Positions 46,562 through 55,065 of a stretch of DNA of 64,000 nucleotides are shown in pieces. The stretch comes from Streptomyces atratus. Lineage in GTDB: Bacteria > Actinomycetota > Actinomycetes > Streptomycetales > Streptomycetaceae. The notes beneath the pieces are model-generated. The model searched no databases, was not told the origin of the DNA, and saw nothing but the letters and a program-made list of their open reading frames with translations. The DNA lies in contig NZ_FPJO01000009.1 in assembly GCF_900119365.1 (NCBI RefSeq), forward strand, positions 225,183 through 289,182. The letters are read 5' to 3'. How positions within the stretch are numbered: the first letter of the stretch is position 1; every line of letters begins with the position of its first letter. Position numbers and translations under genes: made by a program.

Positions 46562-47004
46562 AATGCCAGGGGTGCGCGTACAGCAGTGCGAAACAGCACT
46601 TCAGGGACGTCCGGACGGGAGCGGTCCGACCGGTCGCTTCCCGGCCCCAACGACCTCTTTTCCTCTCGAGGAACCGAACGCCCTGCACGCCGACGGGGCC
46701 CGAACCGGCATGTATGCGTACTCCATTCGTGTGATCACAAAATTTCCACGACCTGTCGAGTTTCCTCGACATTCTCTCCTCGTTATGAGTGACACAAGCG
46801 TGCAAGTTCGGGCGCTTGACCGGCAGAAGCACGGACTCGTCACATGAAGCACATGTCTTCATGGTCTCTGCGCTTTCCGTGACCGCCGTTTGCCGAGTCA
46901 CGCACGGGCACCGCCGGAGTGATCTCCCGGCGGCCTCCGCACCGGCCTGATGAATGAACTGCGAGCGTCCCGCTCGCACGGAATGTCCTAAGAGGGGGCA
47001 ATCA
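46562..47004. other. intergenic region between rodlin 3 and the long chaplin
   Basis: No convincing gene is present. It holds TGTGATCACA (46730-46739), a perfect TGTCGAG-TTTC-CTCGACA stem (46754-46771) followed by a pyrimidine-rich run, CGTGAC-N13-GTCACG (46878-46902) and a CCGCCGG/CCGGCGG stem near 46911-46933. It presumably contains the developmental promoter of the long chaplin; no BldN-type match was found by eye. Confidence 0.5.
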
Positions 47005-47898
47005 ATGCGAAAAGCCTTGAGTAAGAGCGTGCTGGTAGTGGCGGCGGCGTCAGGGATCCTGACCGCAGCCGGTGGATACGCGTTCGCGGATGCCTCCGCC
47101 GACGGTGTGGCCGTCGGTTCGCCCGGCATCGGCTCGGGCAACAACGTGCAGGTCCCGGTGCACGTGCCGGTCAACGTGTGTGGCAACACGGTGAATGTGA
47201 TCGGTCTGCTGAACCCCGCGTTCGGCAACAAGTGCGTGAACGAGGGCGGCCAGGGCGGCGGGGGCCAGGGGGCGAGCGCCGAGGGCGGCGCGGTCGGCTC
47301 CCCCGGGGTGCTGTCCGGCAACAACATCCAGGCTCCGGTGGATGTTCCGGTCAACGTCTGCGGCAACACCGTCGACATCGTCGGTGCGCTGAACCCGGCT
47401 GCTGGGAACACGTGCGTGAACGAGGGCGGGCCGGGCATCGAGCCGCCGGTGGTCGAGCCTCCCGTGACACCCCCGGTGGTCACGCCTCCGGTGGTCACGC
47501 CCCCCGTGACACCCCCGGTGGTCACGCCTCCCGTGACACCCCCGGTGGTCACGCCGCCGGTGGTCACGCCCCCCGTGACACCGCCGGTGGTCACGCCCCC
47601 GGTGGTCACGCCCCCCGTGACACCCCCGGTGGTCACGCCCCCGGTGGTCACGCCCCCCGTGACACCCCCGGTGGTCACGCCGCCGGTAGTCACTCCCCCC
47701 GTGACACCGGTGGTGACACCCCCGCTCACGCCCCGTACCGATGAACCGCGGACCGGCATTGAGCCCGGGGGCGTAACCGTCGGGCAGCTGGCGCACACCG
47801 GTGCCGACGCCGACCTGGGGCTGGCCGGCGGTGCCGCCGCGGCCTTGGTGCTCGGTGGATCCCTGCTGGTCCGCCGTACCCGCGCCGCGAAGAACTGA
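47005..47898 (+). CDS. long chaplin with sortase anchor
   Basis: This 297-residue precursor has a signal peptide (RKALSKSVLVVAAASGILTA) and two chaplin domains, GNNVQVPVHVPVNVCGNTVN and GNNIQAPVDVPVNVCGNTVD, each with a second Cys in FGNKC or AGNTC. A roughly 95-residue PPVVT repeat spacer follows, then the class E sortase signal LAHTG, a hydrophobic helix and RRTRAAKN. Long chaplins of this type are covalently attached to peptidoglycan and anchor the short chaplin layer. AGAGGGGG precedes the ATG at 47005. Confidence 0.94.
   Translation: MRKALSKSVLVVAAASGILTAAGGYAFADASADGVAVGSPGIGSGNNVQVPVHVPVNVCGNTVNVIGLLNPAFGNKCVNEGGQGGGGQGASAEGGAVGSPGVLSGNNIQAPVDVPVNVCGNTVDIVGALNPAAGNTCVNEGGPGIEPPVVEPPVTPPVVTPPVVTPPVTPPVVTPPVTPPVVTPPVVTPPVTPPVVTPPVVTPPVTPPVVTPPVVTPPVTPPVVTPPVVTPPVTPVVTPPLTPRTDEPRTGIEPGGVTVGQLAHTGADADLGLAGGAAAALVLGGSLLVRRTRAAKN
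47459..47724 (+). repeat. tandem repeat encoding PPVVTPPVT spacer
   Basis: Units related to CCCCCGGTGGTCACGCC and CCCCCCGTGACAC alternate about 20 times, with wobble differences between CCT, CCC and CCG. The array keeps frame as 3-nt multiples and encodes the wall-spanning spacer of the long chaplin. Slippage or recombination could vary its length. Confidence 0.85.
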
Positions 47899-47930
47899 CC
47901 GGCGCGGTCAACAGGTAGCGGACCCGAAGA

Positions 47931-47972
47931 AGCGGTCCGTCGTCACAGTCGGGGCTGTGGCGACGGACCGCT
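47931..47972. terminator. bidirectional hairpin between the chaplin and lyase genes
   Basis: 18-bp arms with one G-U-type mismatch and a TCGGGG loop, followed by GTTCTTCC. It lies between two convergent units. Confidence 0.8.
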
Positions 47973-47992
47973 GTTCTTCCGTTCGGGCCGAC

Positions 47993-48929
47993 TCAGATCC
48001 GGGCTAGCCCCGCGCGGTCCAGGCAGGCCGCGATCTCGGCGGTCTCGGCCGCGCCCAGGCGGCGCATCGGCGCGCTCACCGCATTCGTCTCGATGATCCC
48101 GAGCAGCATGAGTGCGGTCTTGAAGGCACCCAGACCCGCGGCGATGGCGGACGCCGTGCCGGGGCGGGCCGCGCGGACGATGTCGAAAAACCCGACCAGC
48201 CGGTCCTGTTCGGCCCTGGCGGCGGCCCAGTCGCCCCGTACCGCGGCCTCGTGGAGACGTACGTACCCGTGCGGGTCCACATTGCCGAGCCCCGGGACCG
48301 AGCCGTCCGCGCCGACGAGCATCATCGCGTCGACGACCAGCTCGTGCCCGGTGAGCACGGAGAACTCCGGGAGCCCGCGGGCGCCGATGGCCAGGCGGCG
48401 GAACGAGCCGTCGTCGCCGCTGGAGTCCTTCACCCCGGCGAGCACACCGTCCGCGGCGAGCGGCAATAGCAGCTCCGGGTCGAGCTTGCTGTGCCCACAG
48501 ACCGGTGCGTCGTACGCCAGGACCGGCAGGTCGAGGGTGGCGGCGATGTCGCGGAAGTGGCGGTCGATCTCGGTGTCGTGCGTGCGCGTGCAGAAGGGGT
48601 CGGTGACGACGACGGCGTCGGCGCCGAGCGCTTCGGCGGCGCGGGCCCGCTCGATCGCCCGGCCGGTGGTGGTCTCGATCGCTCCGACGAGCACCGGGAC
48701 CTGACCGGCGCAGGCGGCCGTGATGACCTTGATGACCTCGTCCTGCCGGCCGGGTGTCAGGTAGGCGGTCTCGCCCGAGCTGCCGAGGGCGAACAGGCCG
48801 CTGACGCCGCCGTCGAGCAGATGCCCGACGACCCGCCTCCAGGGAGGGGCGTTCGATCTCGCCGTCGGCGGTGAGCGGGGTGACGACGGGCGGGATCACG
48901 CCGGTGCAGCGGGGGTTCCGGGCGCTCAT
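47993..48929 (-). pseudogene. DapA/NanA-family lyase, frameshifted
   Basis: ATG 48929 (AAGGAG upstream) starts a good N-terminus, CTGVIPPVVTPLTADGEIER. The next family segment, HLLDGGVSGLFALGSSGETA, is in another frame, so one base is lost or gained near 48838. The rest is intact: DPFCTRTHDTEIDRHFRD, AYDAPV, Schiff-base Lys in GVKDSSGD, and LTGHELVVDAMMLVGADG. It is a paralogue of the intact gene at 55.9 kb. The start overlaps the stop of the ABC ATPase remnant (ATGA), so they formed one operon. Sialic-acid lyase is the favoured original role. Confidence 0.8.
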
Positions 48930-49545
48930 CCGGTGCTCCTTGTGGACGGTACGGGGGAAGCGGGGCTCTGGGGGTGGACGCAGTGCCAGCGGTGTCCGTC
49001 CGGGCCCGAGGCCTCGGTGGGAAAGACCAGGGCGCAGGCGTCGTCGGCCTTCCAGCAGCGGGTACGGAACGGGCAGCCGGACGGCGGCTTGGTGGCTGAG
49101 GGCACCGGTCCGGTGAGCACGATGCGTTCGGTGGTCTCCAGCAGGCTCGGGGTCGCGGAGAGCAGGGCTCGGTGTACGGGTGCACGGGAGCGCCCGCCAC
49201 ATCGGCCGCGCGCCCTACCTCCACGATCCGGCCGAGGTGGAGGACAGCGAGGCGGTCGGCGAGGTAGCGCACCGTCTGGACGTCGCGCGAGATGAACACC
49301 ATGCCGAGCCCCAGGCGTTCACGCAGGTCGACCAGGAGGTTGAGGACCTGGGCGCGGACCGAGACGTCCAGGGCGGAGGTCGGTTCGTCGGCGACGATCA
49401 GTTCCGGTTCCAGGGCCAGGGCGCGGGCGATGGCGACGCGCTGGCGCTGGCCGCCGGAGAGTTGTCCGGGGAGCGTGGCAAGGGTGTGGCCGGGCAGGCC
49501 GACCAGGTCGGGGAGTTCCTCGACGCGTGCCTGCCGCTGCCCCTG
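48926..49545 (-). pseudogene. peptide-family ABC ATPase, 5' truncated and frameshifted
   Basis: The reverse strand retains LPGQLSGGQRQRVAIARALA (signature), LIVADEPTSALDVSVRAQVL (Walker B) and GRIVEVGRAADV. A frame change near 49165 leads into the oligopeptide-type C-terminal domain GCPFRTRCWKADDACALVFP. Walker A and everything before it are missing, and the switch histidine (normally SHD) reads SRD. It is a Dpp/Opp-type ATPase. The 3' end overlaps the lyase gene start. Confidence 0.75.
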
Positions 49546-49682
49546 TCTGCCGTGCGGTCAGCGGTCGATGACGGTCCGCCGCAGGCGGAAAGGCTCGCCG
49601 TGACGGCGGCTGCCGCACCGACAGCGCCGGTGTATCGCAGGAAGGTGCGGCGCTCGACACCGGCCGGTCTCAGCTCGGGCAC
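49546..49682 (-). pseudogene. substrate-binding lipoprotein, N-terminal remnant
   Basis: A GTG at 49682 with GGAGG upstream begins VPELRPAGVERRTFLRYTGA, then VGAAAAVTASLSACGG, a Tat-like lipoprotein signal with lipobox LSAC. About 10 residues later the frame runs into the ABC ATPase remnant out of frame (junction about 49545). The binding protein, its permeases and the ATPase N-terminus appear removed by one deletion. Confidence 0.7.
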
Positions 49683-49783
49683 GGGTCCTCCAAGGACGCG
49701 TCGAAGGTGGAACGTGAGGGGGAGATCCGGCGGGGAAGCAGGAGGCGGGACGCAGGATCGCGAGGGATCGGGAAGCCCGAGCA

Positions 49784-49804
49784 TCAGACGTCAGATGTCT
49801 GATG
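49784..49804. promoter_or_regulatory. operator: ATCAGAC-N7-GTCTGAT
   Basis: A perfect 7-bp inverted repeat spaced by 7 nt lies between the divergent transporter remnant and a FadR-like gene. Read toward the transporter it contains ACATCTGACGTCT, which recurs at 50701 and, with one change, at 55829. Confidence 0.65.
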
Positions 49805-49866
49805 CCTTGATAGCGTGGCAACTTAGCTGGACAATCGAGAGGGGTCAAGAGGTGGGGAGTTCACAT

Positions 49867-50598
49867 ATGTCCGGTGCGAAGCCCGGCCGGCAGCTGCTCC
49901 GGCAGGAAGTGGTCGAGGGCATCAAGCGCCACATCCTGGAGAAGCGTCTTCGCCCCGGGGACCCACTGCCCACCGAGCCGGCCCTGTGCGAGGCGCTCGG
50001 CGCCAGCCGCTCCAGCGTCCGCGAGGCGGTCAAGATCCTCGACGCGCTGGACATCGTGGAGGTGCGGCACGGGCACGGTACGTACGTGGGCAGGCTGAGC
50101 CTGTCGGCCCTGGTGGAGAGCCTGACCTTCCGCGGGCTGCTCTCCCCCGACGACGACTTCCAGGTGATGGCCGACCTCGTCGACGTACGCGAGCTCTTCG
50201 AGCGTGGGATGGCCGACCGGATCGTCTCGCTGCTCAGCGAGGAGCAGCTCGACAAGCTGGACGGCCTGGTCGCCACGATGCGCAGGACCGGCGCCCGGGA
50301 CGGGCACGGCTTCGTGGAGGCGGACCGGGCGTTCCACGCACTTCTGGTGGCACCGCTCGGCAATGAGCTGATCGGCCAGCTCTCGATGGCCTTCTGGGAG
50401 GTGTACTCGATCGTCGCGCCGCATCTCGACGGATTCACGCACGCCGACGAGATGGCGACGATCGTGGCACACCAGAACATAGTGGACGCCGCACGGGCCG
50501 GGGACATCACCGGCTTCATGAAGGCGCTGGGCGAGCACTACGCCCCGGTCCGGCGCCGGATCTCCGAGGCCCGCGCCCGCGACAGCGCCCTGGACTAG
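49867..50598 (+). CDS. FadR/GntR-family regulator
   Basis: This 243-residue protein has a winged HTH (QEVVEGIKRHILEKRLRPGD, then LGASRSSVREAVKILDALDI and EVRHGHGTYVG) and a C-terminal FCD domain (DVRELFERGMADRIV, EADRAFHALL, VAHQNIVDAARAGD with ligand His). ATG at 49867 has GGTGGGGAG upstream. It is flanked by the ACATCT(G/T)ACGTCT sites and is the intact candidate regulator of the decayed sialic-acid genes. Confidence 0.87.
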   Translation: MSGAKPGRQLLRQEVVEGIKRHILEKRLRPGDPLPTEPALCEALGASRSSVREAVKILDALDIVEVRHGHGTYVGRLSLSALVESLTFRGLLSPDDDFQVMADLVDVRELFERGMADRIVSLLSEEQLDKLDGLVATMRRTGARDGHGFVEADRAFHALLVAPLGNELIGQLSMAFWEVYSIVAPHLDGFTHADEMATIVAHQNIVDAARAGDITGFMKALGEHYAPVRRRISEARARDSALD

Positions 50599-50700
50599 GG
50601 CCCGGCCGGAGGATCGCGGGCCGCCGACCCCGGCCGTGATCCGCCGACCGGGCTCTTGACGGCCGGCGCGAGGGCTGCCAAGGGTCCGTGTGCCGCCAAA

Positions 50701-50713
50701 ACATCTGACGTCT
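50701..50713 (+). promoter_or_regulatory. operator copy ACATCTGACGTCT
   Basis: An identical 13-bp core to that within the 49.79-kb palindrome lies 55 nt upstream of the esterase/sialidase remnant, followed by TGTCTCGATG as at 55.84 kb. Confidence 0.6.
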
Positions 50714-50767
50714 TCTGTCTCGATGCCCGGCGTTCACACCCCCGGCGCATCCCAGGAGGGCACCTCC

Positions 50768-51244
50768 ATGCCGTTGACGGATCTCTCGCTCGCGGACTGC
50801 CGCGACTACCGGCCCCCGGTGCCGCGGCCTGCTCGACACTGACCCGGCTGCCCGACGGCCGCCTCGGACTGCTCTACGAGCGGGCCGACTACCAGCACAT
50901 CACCTACGCGTCCTTCGACCTGAAGTGGCTCGGCAGCACCTGCGCCGACATCACGATCACCCCGCCTGCGACGCTCAAGGCCGTTACGGGCGCCGAGGTG
51001 ACGGTGCGGGTGGTCAAACCGGATGGAGGTACGCCGTGACCGGGGCAGCATGGATCTCACCGTGCCCGGCGGATGGACGACGAGCCGGGTCGTCGTCCCT
51101 GCGCTCAACCCGGGCCAGGGCGCCAATGTGCAGGTCCCGGTGACGGTCTCCGCGGGCGCCTCGGGCAGTGTCACGCTCACCGCCACGTACCGGGCGAGCG
51201 ACAAGCAGGCGTCCGGCAGCGCGACGGTGACCGTGACCCCGTAG
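50768..51244 (+). pseudogene. CE7-esterase start fused to sialidase C-terminus, frameshifted
   Basis: After AGGAGGG, ATG 50768 encodes MPLTDLSLADCRDYRPPVPR, a typical start of CE7 acetyl esterases, and stops after 24 residues. From about 50830 another frame encodes TRLPDGRLGLLYERADYQHI, TYASFDLKWLG, the C-terminal end of a BNR-repeat sialidase. A second frame change near 51030 leads to a NEW3-type beta domain ending 51244 (VPALNPGQGANVQVPVTVSA). So a deletion joined two neighbouring genes and further frameshifts followed. Confidence 0.7.
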
Positions 51245-51352
51245 CGGCCCGGCCCTCCGGAGGCGCCGCGTCCTGTCCCGCACCGGCTCCGCACGGGTGC
51301 GACGATGAGGGCCTCCAGCACTTCCCGGAGCGTCGGAACAGGCGGTGGCACG

Positions 51353-52528
51353 GTGGCAGTGACGGGTTTACGCATCGGGGTGGTCGGCGGCAGCATCGCC
51401 GGCTGCGCCATGGCGATCGCGGGGGCACGGGCCGGGGCGGACGTCACCGTCCACGAGCGCAGCGACGGCGCGTTGCAGGACCGGGGCTTCGGCATCGTCA
51501 TCCCTCCGCCGCTCCATCAGGAGCTGGTCGTGGGCGGGTATCTGGGCGCGGACATGCCGACGGCACCGGTCGCCACCCGGGTCTGGCTCGCACGGGCGCC
51601 GGGGCGGCGGTCGGCGCGTGAGCTGGCACGGCAGCAGGCCCCGGTGGCGGCGTGCAACTGGGGCCTGCTGTGGCGGGCGTTGCGCGCCAACGCCCAGGAC
51701 GGTACCTACCACCGCGGGCGGCCCGTCGGCTCCGTCGGGCGTACGGCCTCCGGCGGCGCCCTGATCCGTACCGCGGACGGCGAGCGGGAGTACGACGTCG
51801 TCGTCGGGGCGGACGGGCACCGCTCCGTCACCCGCGACGCGCTCGCGCCCGGGGTCCGGCCGGTTCCCGCCGGGTATCTGGTCTGGCGGGGCACGATTCC
51901 GGCCGCCGCCCTCCGCGACCATCCGGGGCAGCTGGCGATGCTGGAGAGCTCCTGGGTCACCCTGGGCTTCCCCGGCGGACACGGTGTCTTCTACCTGATC
52001 CCGGGGGCGGCCGGGGGTTCGCGTCTGCTGGCGTACGCCATCTACGCCTCTCCCCCGGCCGCGGACGTCCCGGCCTCCACCGCGTACGTGCGGCACATCG
52101 CCGAGGAGCACTTCCCCGCGGAGTGGGCCGACATCGTCGCCCGGGGCGAGCACACCTCCCAGGTGCTCCACCCGGTCGCCGACTTCGTGGTGCCCCGGGC
52201 GGCAGAACCCCCCTTCCTGCTGGCGGGCGACGCGGCGAGCGTGACCCGGCCGCACACCGCGAGCGGGGCGGTCAAGGCGCTCCAGGACGCGCTGTGCCTG
52301 GAACGGTCGCTGCGCGCCTCCTCCTCGGCGGCCGAGGCCCTGCGCCGGTACGCGGACGAGCGTTCCGCCGAGGGGGCCCGCCTGGTCGGCCTCGGCCGCA
52401 GGCTGGGGCGTGCGTTGGTCGAGAACACGCCCGACTGGCCCGCGATGGGGCCCGCCGAGGTGGAGGCGCTGAGCCGCGCCGCGCTGGACGGCGACGGCAG
52501 CTATCTGTACGGCAGCGTCCAGCGGTGA
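51353..52528 (+). CDS. FAD-dependent monooxygenase (UbiH/PHBH type)
   Basis: This protein of about 391 residues has an N-terminal GIRV-type FAD site (RIGVVGGSIAGCAMAIAGAR), the DG motif (VVVGADGHRSVTRDAL) and the GD motif (FLLAGDAASVTRPHTASGAV). It belongs to the flavoprotein aromatic hydroxylase family; the substrate is unknown. The start is one of two close GTGs (51353 or 51359) after AGGCGGTGG. It sits between the sialidase remnant and an unrelated exporter, so context gives no pathway. Confidence 0.83.
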   Translation: MAVTGLRIGVVGGSIAGCAMAIAGARAGADVTVHERSDGALQDRGFGIVIPPPLHQELVVGGYLGADMPTAPVATRVWLARAPGRRSARELARQQAPVAACNWGLLWRALRANAQDGTYHRGRPVGSVGRTASGGALIRTADGEREYDVVVGADGHRSVTRDALAPGVRPVPAGYLVWRGTIPAAALRDHPGQLAMLESSWVTLGFPGGHGVFYLIPGAAGGSRLLAYAIYASPPAADVPASTAYVRHIAEEHFPAEWADIVARGEHTSQVLHPVADFVVPRAAEPPFLLAGDAASVTRPHTASGAVKALQDALCLERSLRASSSAAEALRRYADERSAEGARLVGLGRRLGRALVENTPDWPAMGPAEVEALSRAALDGDGSYLYGSVQR

Positions 52529-52543
52529 CGGGCCGGGGCGGGG

Positions 52544-53236
52544 TCAGCGGCCGGGCCGTGCGGACGGGGCCGCTTCGGCGGTCAGCGCGGCCATGTCCAC
52601 GATCCGGTCGGCGGCTTCCGCCACGGCCGGGTCGTGCGTGGCGACGACCGTGACGCAGTCGTCCTCGCGGGTGCGTTCGGCGAGGAGCGCGGCCAGTTCG
52701 CCGGCCTGCGAGCGGTCGACGGCCGCCGTCGGTTCGTCGATCAGCAGCAGTTTCGGGGAGAGGAAGAGCGCACGGGCCAGGGCGACGCGCTGGCGTTCGC
52801 CGCCGGAGAGCTGTTCGGGGCGGTGGCGCAGGCGGTGGCCGAGGCCCACCCGGGTCAGGGCCTCCCCGGCGCGGGAGCGGTGCGCGCGGGGGCGCCCGGC
52901 GCTTATGTACACGGCGGCGAGCAGCTGGTCGACGGCGGTCAGTCCGGAGAGCAGGTTGCCGCTCTGGAACATGTAGCCGATCCGTTCGCGGCGCGCCTCG
53001 GCGCGCCGGGCGTCGGAGAGCCCGGCGAGATCCTCGCCGTCCAGCAGGACCTGCCCGGCGGTGGGCCGCAGCAGCGCGCCCGCGACGGCGAGCAGCGTGG
53101 ACTTGCCGGAGCCCGACGGGCCGACGAGGGCCGTCATGCGGCCGGGTTCGAAGGTGACGTCGAGGCCGTCGAGGACGGTGGTACGGGCGTCGGCCCGGCC
53201 GAACTCGACGGTGACGCCGGTCAGTTCGAGGCTCAT
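52544..53236 (-). CDS. ABC transporter ATP-binding protein (MacB/LolD type)
   Basis: This 230-residue ATPase has Walker A ALVGPSGSGKSTLLAVAGAL, Q loop YMFQSGNLL, signature LSGGERQRVALARAL, Walker B LLLIDEPTAAVD and switch His in VATHDPAVAEAADR. Its ATG overlaps the permease stop (ATGA). Together they form a two-component exporter of the MacB/FtsX class for lipids or small molecules. Confidence 0.9.
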   Translation of the reverse strand: MSLELTGVTVEFGRADARTTVLDGLDVTFEPGRMTALVGPSGSGKSTLLAVAGALLRPTAGQVLLDGEDLAGLSDARRAEARRERIGYMFQSGNLLSGLTAVDQLLAAVYISAGRPRAHRSRAGEALTRVGLGHRLRHRPEQLSGGERQRVALARALFLSPKLLLIDEPTAAVDRSQAGELAALLAERTREDDCVTVVATHDPAVAEAADRIVDMAALTAEAAPSARPGR

Positions 53237-54357
53237 CGGTTGGCTCCCAGCATGGTCAGGGGGTCGGCTCGGGTGACCCGGCGCAGGGTCAGGGCGGTGC
53301 CCGCGAGGCCTACGGCCGCGACGGTGCACATGGTGGCGGCGAGGGTGGTGGCGGGCAAGCTGAACGGCACCTGTTCGCCGACCAGCAGCCCGACCGCTCC
53401 GGCGAGCACGGCGCCGCCCGCGGTGCCGAGGGCGACGACCAGGGCAGCCTGGAGCACGGTGTGGGCGAGCAGCCGCCGGCGGGAGGCGCCCAGTGCGCGC
53501 AGCAGGGCGAGTTCGGGCTGCCGCTGCACGGTCCACACGGCGAAGAAGGCGCCGACCACGAGCGGGGCGATCAGGTAGAGGAAAACCTGGATCGAGCTCA
53601 TGGTGACGCGCTCGCCGGTGTAGCCGGGGGCCGCCTCGTACGCCTCCTCCTTGGTGAGGGTGGTGGTGGAGTGCCGCTTGTCGAGGGCGGCGGTGGAGGT
53701 CCCGGCCGGCGGGGTGCGCAGGGCCAGTGCGCTGAACTGGCCGGGAATCGCGGCGGCGGCGGAGGCCGGGGCGCCGGGGGTGCTGAAGCGGATGCGCTGC
53801 CAGGTCTTGAGCGGGACGTAGGCGACGGGCACATGGCCGTAACTGGAGCGCTCGGTCAGCCCGATGACGTGCAGTTCGATGCCGAGCCGGTCGATGACGA
53901 GGGTGTCCCCGACGCGTACTCCCTCGTCGGCGAGCTTGGCGGACATCACGATGCTGTCCGCCGCCGCGCCGGCGAGGCCGTCGCCGTCGGTGGCCGAGGG
54001 GTCGAGGAAGGAGCCGGGCTCGACGCCGAAGGCGGCGAGGTCGACCTCGGTGCCCCGGTTCGTCGTACCGCGGGTGATGGAGACGCCCAGCGGGGTCGCC
54101 TCGGTGTCCGCGTCCGCGCGCCAGGCGGCGGCGGTCTTCTCGTCGAGGAGGCTGCGGGCGAACTGGTCGGACCGGGCGTCCGAGGAGAAGACCAGCTGCG
54201 CGGCCGGAAGGCGGCGCAGCGCGGAGACGGTGTCGTCTCCCAGGCCGGTGGTGAAGCCGGAGACGATGCCGACGAGTGCGGCGACGAGCACCACGACGGA
54301 CCCCATGAGCAGGAAGCGCCCTCGGGCGGCGCGCAGCTCCAGCAGAGCGAGGAACAC
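53233..54357 (-). CDS. FtsX/MacB-like ABC permease
   Basis: This 374-residue protein has an N-terminal helix (GRFLLMGSVVVLVAALVGIV), a large extracellular domain of about 220 residues (MacB_PCD-like) and three C-terminal helices ending RRVTRADPLTMLGANR with the FtsX coupling segment QPELALLRALGASRRRLLAH. The GTG start at 54357 has AAGGG upstream. It forms a unit with the ATPase; the divergent TetR gene is its likely repressor. Confidence 0.88.
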   Translation of the reverse strand: MFLALLELRAARGRFLLMGSVVVLVAALVGIVSGFTTGLGDDTVSALRRLPAAQLVFSSDARSDQFARSLLDEKTAAAWRADADTEATPLGVSITRGTTNRGTEVDLAAFGVEPGSFLDPSATDGDGLAGAAADSIVMSAKLADEGVRVGDTLVIDRLGIELHVIGLTERSSYGHVPVAYVPLKTWQRIRFSTPGAPASAAAAIPGQFSALALRTPPAGTSTAALDKRHSTTTLTKEEAYEAAPGYTGERVTMSSIQVFLYLIAPLVVGAFFAVWTVQRQPELALLRALGASRRRLLAHTVLQAALVVALGTAGGAVLAGAVGLLVGEQVPFSLPATTLAATMCTVAAVGLAGTALTLRRVTRADPLTMLGANR

Positions 54358-54379
54358 GGCGGTTCCCTTCGGTGGATCG

Positions 54380-54431
54380 ATGTTAGGGACGGTGTGTCGC
54401 CAACATAGATGATGGGGACGCGGCGTCCCCA
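54380..54431. promoter_or_regulatory. TetR operator candidates between exporter and repressor
   Basis: Imperfect palindrome ATGTT-A-G-G-GAC...GTC-G-C-C-AACAT (54380-54406) and, 6 nt on, the perfect TGGGGACG-CGG-CGTCCCCA (54413-54431). Both lie in the 117-nt divergent gap where TetR repressors usually bind. Confidence 0.5.
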
Positions 54432-54474
54432 AGTGGGGGGGTCGACAGTGCGCCGGGGCTTCTAGACTGGGCCG

Positions 54475-55065
54475 GTGCCCAGGATCAGAGCCGCCACGGT
54501 TGCCGAGCACCATGCCCAGCAGCGGCTGGCCCTGGTGCGGGCGGCCCGTGAGCTGCTGGAGGGCGGCGACGCGGAGGCCGTGACCTTCACCGCGGTCGCC
54601 AGGGCCACGGGCCTCGCCCGCAACAGCGTGTACAAGTACTTCCCCGGCCGCCCCGAGCTGCTCGCCGCGGTCGTCGAGGACGCGACGCCCCGCTGGACGG
54701 AGGCCATCCGGGCCGGCATGTCGGCGGCCGGTACGCCCGAGGAGAAGATCGCCGCCTATGTGTCGTCCCAGCTGGAGCTGGTGCGCGGCGGCGAGCACCG
54801 GATCGCCCAGGCACTGGCCGGGGTGCGGGACGCGACGGTGGTACGGGAGAGCGCGGCGCGGGTCCACCGGGAGCTGCTCACCCCGCTGACCGCTGCGCTG
54901 ACCGAGCTGGGCGAGGAGGACCCCCGGCGTACGGCGCTGCTCCTCCAGGGAATCGTCAACGCGGCCACGACGGCGATCGAGAACGGCGACGACCCCCGGG
55001 CGGTGACGGACCGGGCGGTCCGGATGGCCGTCACCGCGATCACCGGGGCGATGCCGGGACGGTGA
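54475..55065 (+). CDS. TetR-family regulator
   Basis: This 196-residue protein has the TetR HTH (LVRAARELLEGGDAEAVTFT, AVARATGLARNSVYKYFPGR) followed by a helical ligand domain. The GTG start is at 54475. It is divergent from the two-gene ABC exporter and probably represses it until the exported compound binds. The 3' end overlaps the convergent GntR remnant by 26 nt. Confidence 0.88.
   Translation: MPRIRAATVAEHHAQQRLALVRAARELLEGGDAEAVTFTAVARATGLARNSVYKYFPGRPELLAAVVEDATPRWTEAIRAGMSAAGTPEEKIAAYVSSQLELVRGGEHRIAQALAGVRDATVVRESAARVHRELLTPLTAALTELGEEDPRRTALLLQGIVNAATTAIENGDDPRAVTDRAVRMAVTAITGAMPGR

Noticed and set aside
46730..46739. TGTGATCACA as a Crp site
   Set aside because: Crp sites need a 6-nt spacer between TGTGA and TCACA; here there is none, so it is noted only as a palindrome.
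47459..47724. Possible CRISPR-like array
   Set aside because: Units are contiguous, coding and lack spacers; it is the Pro/Val/Thr repeat of a chaplin.
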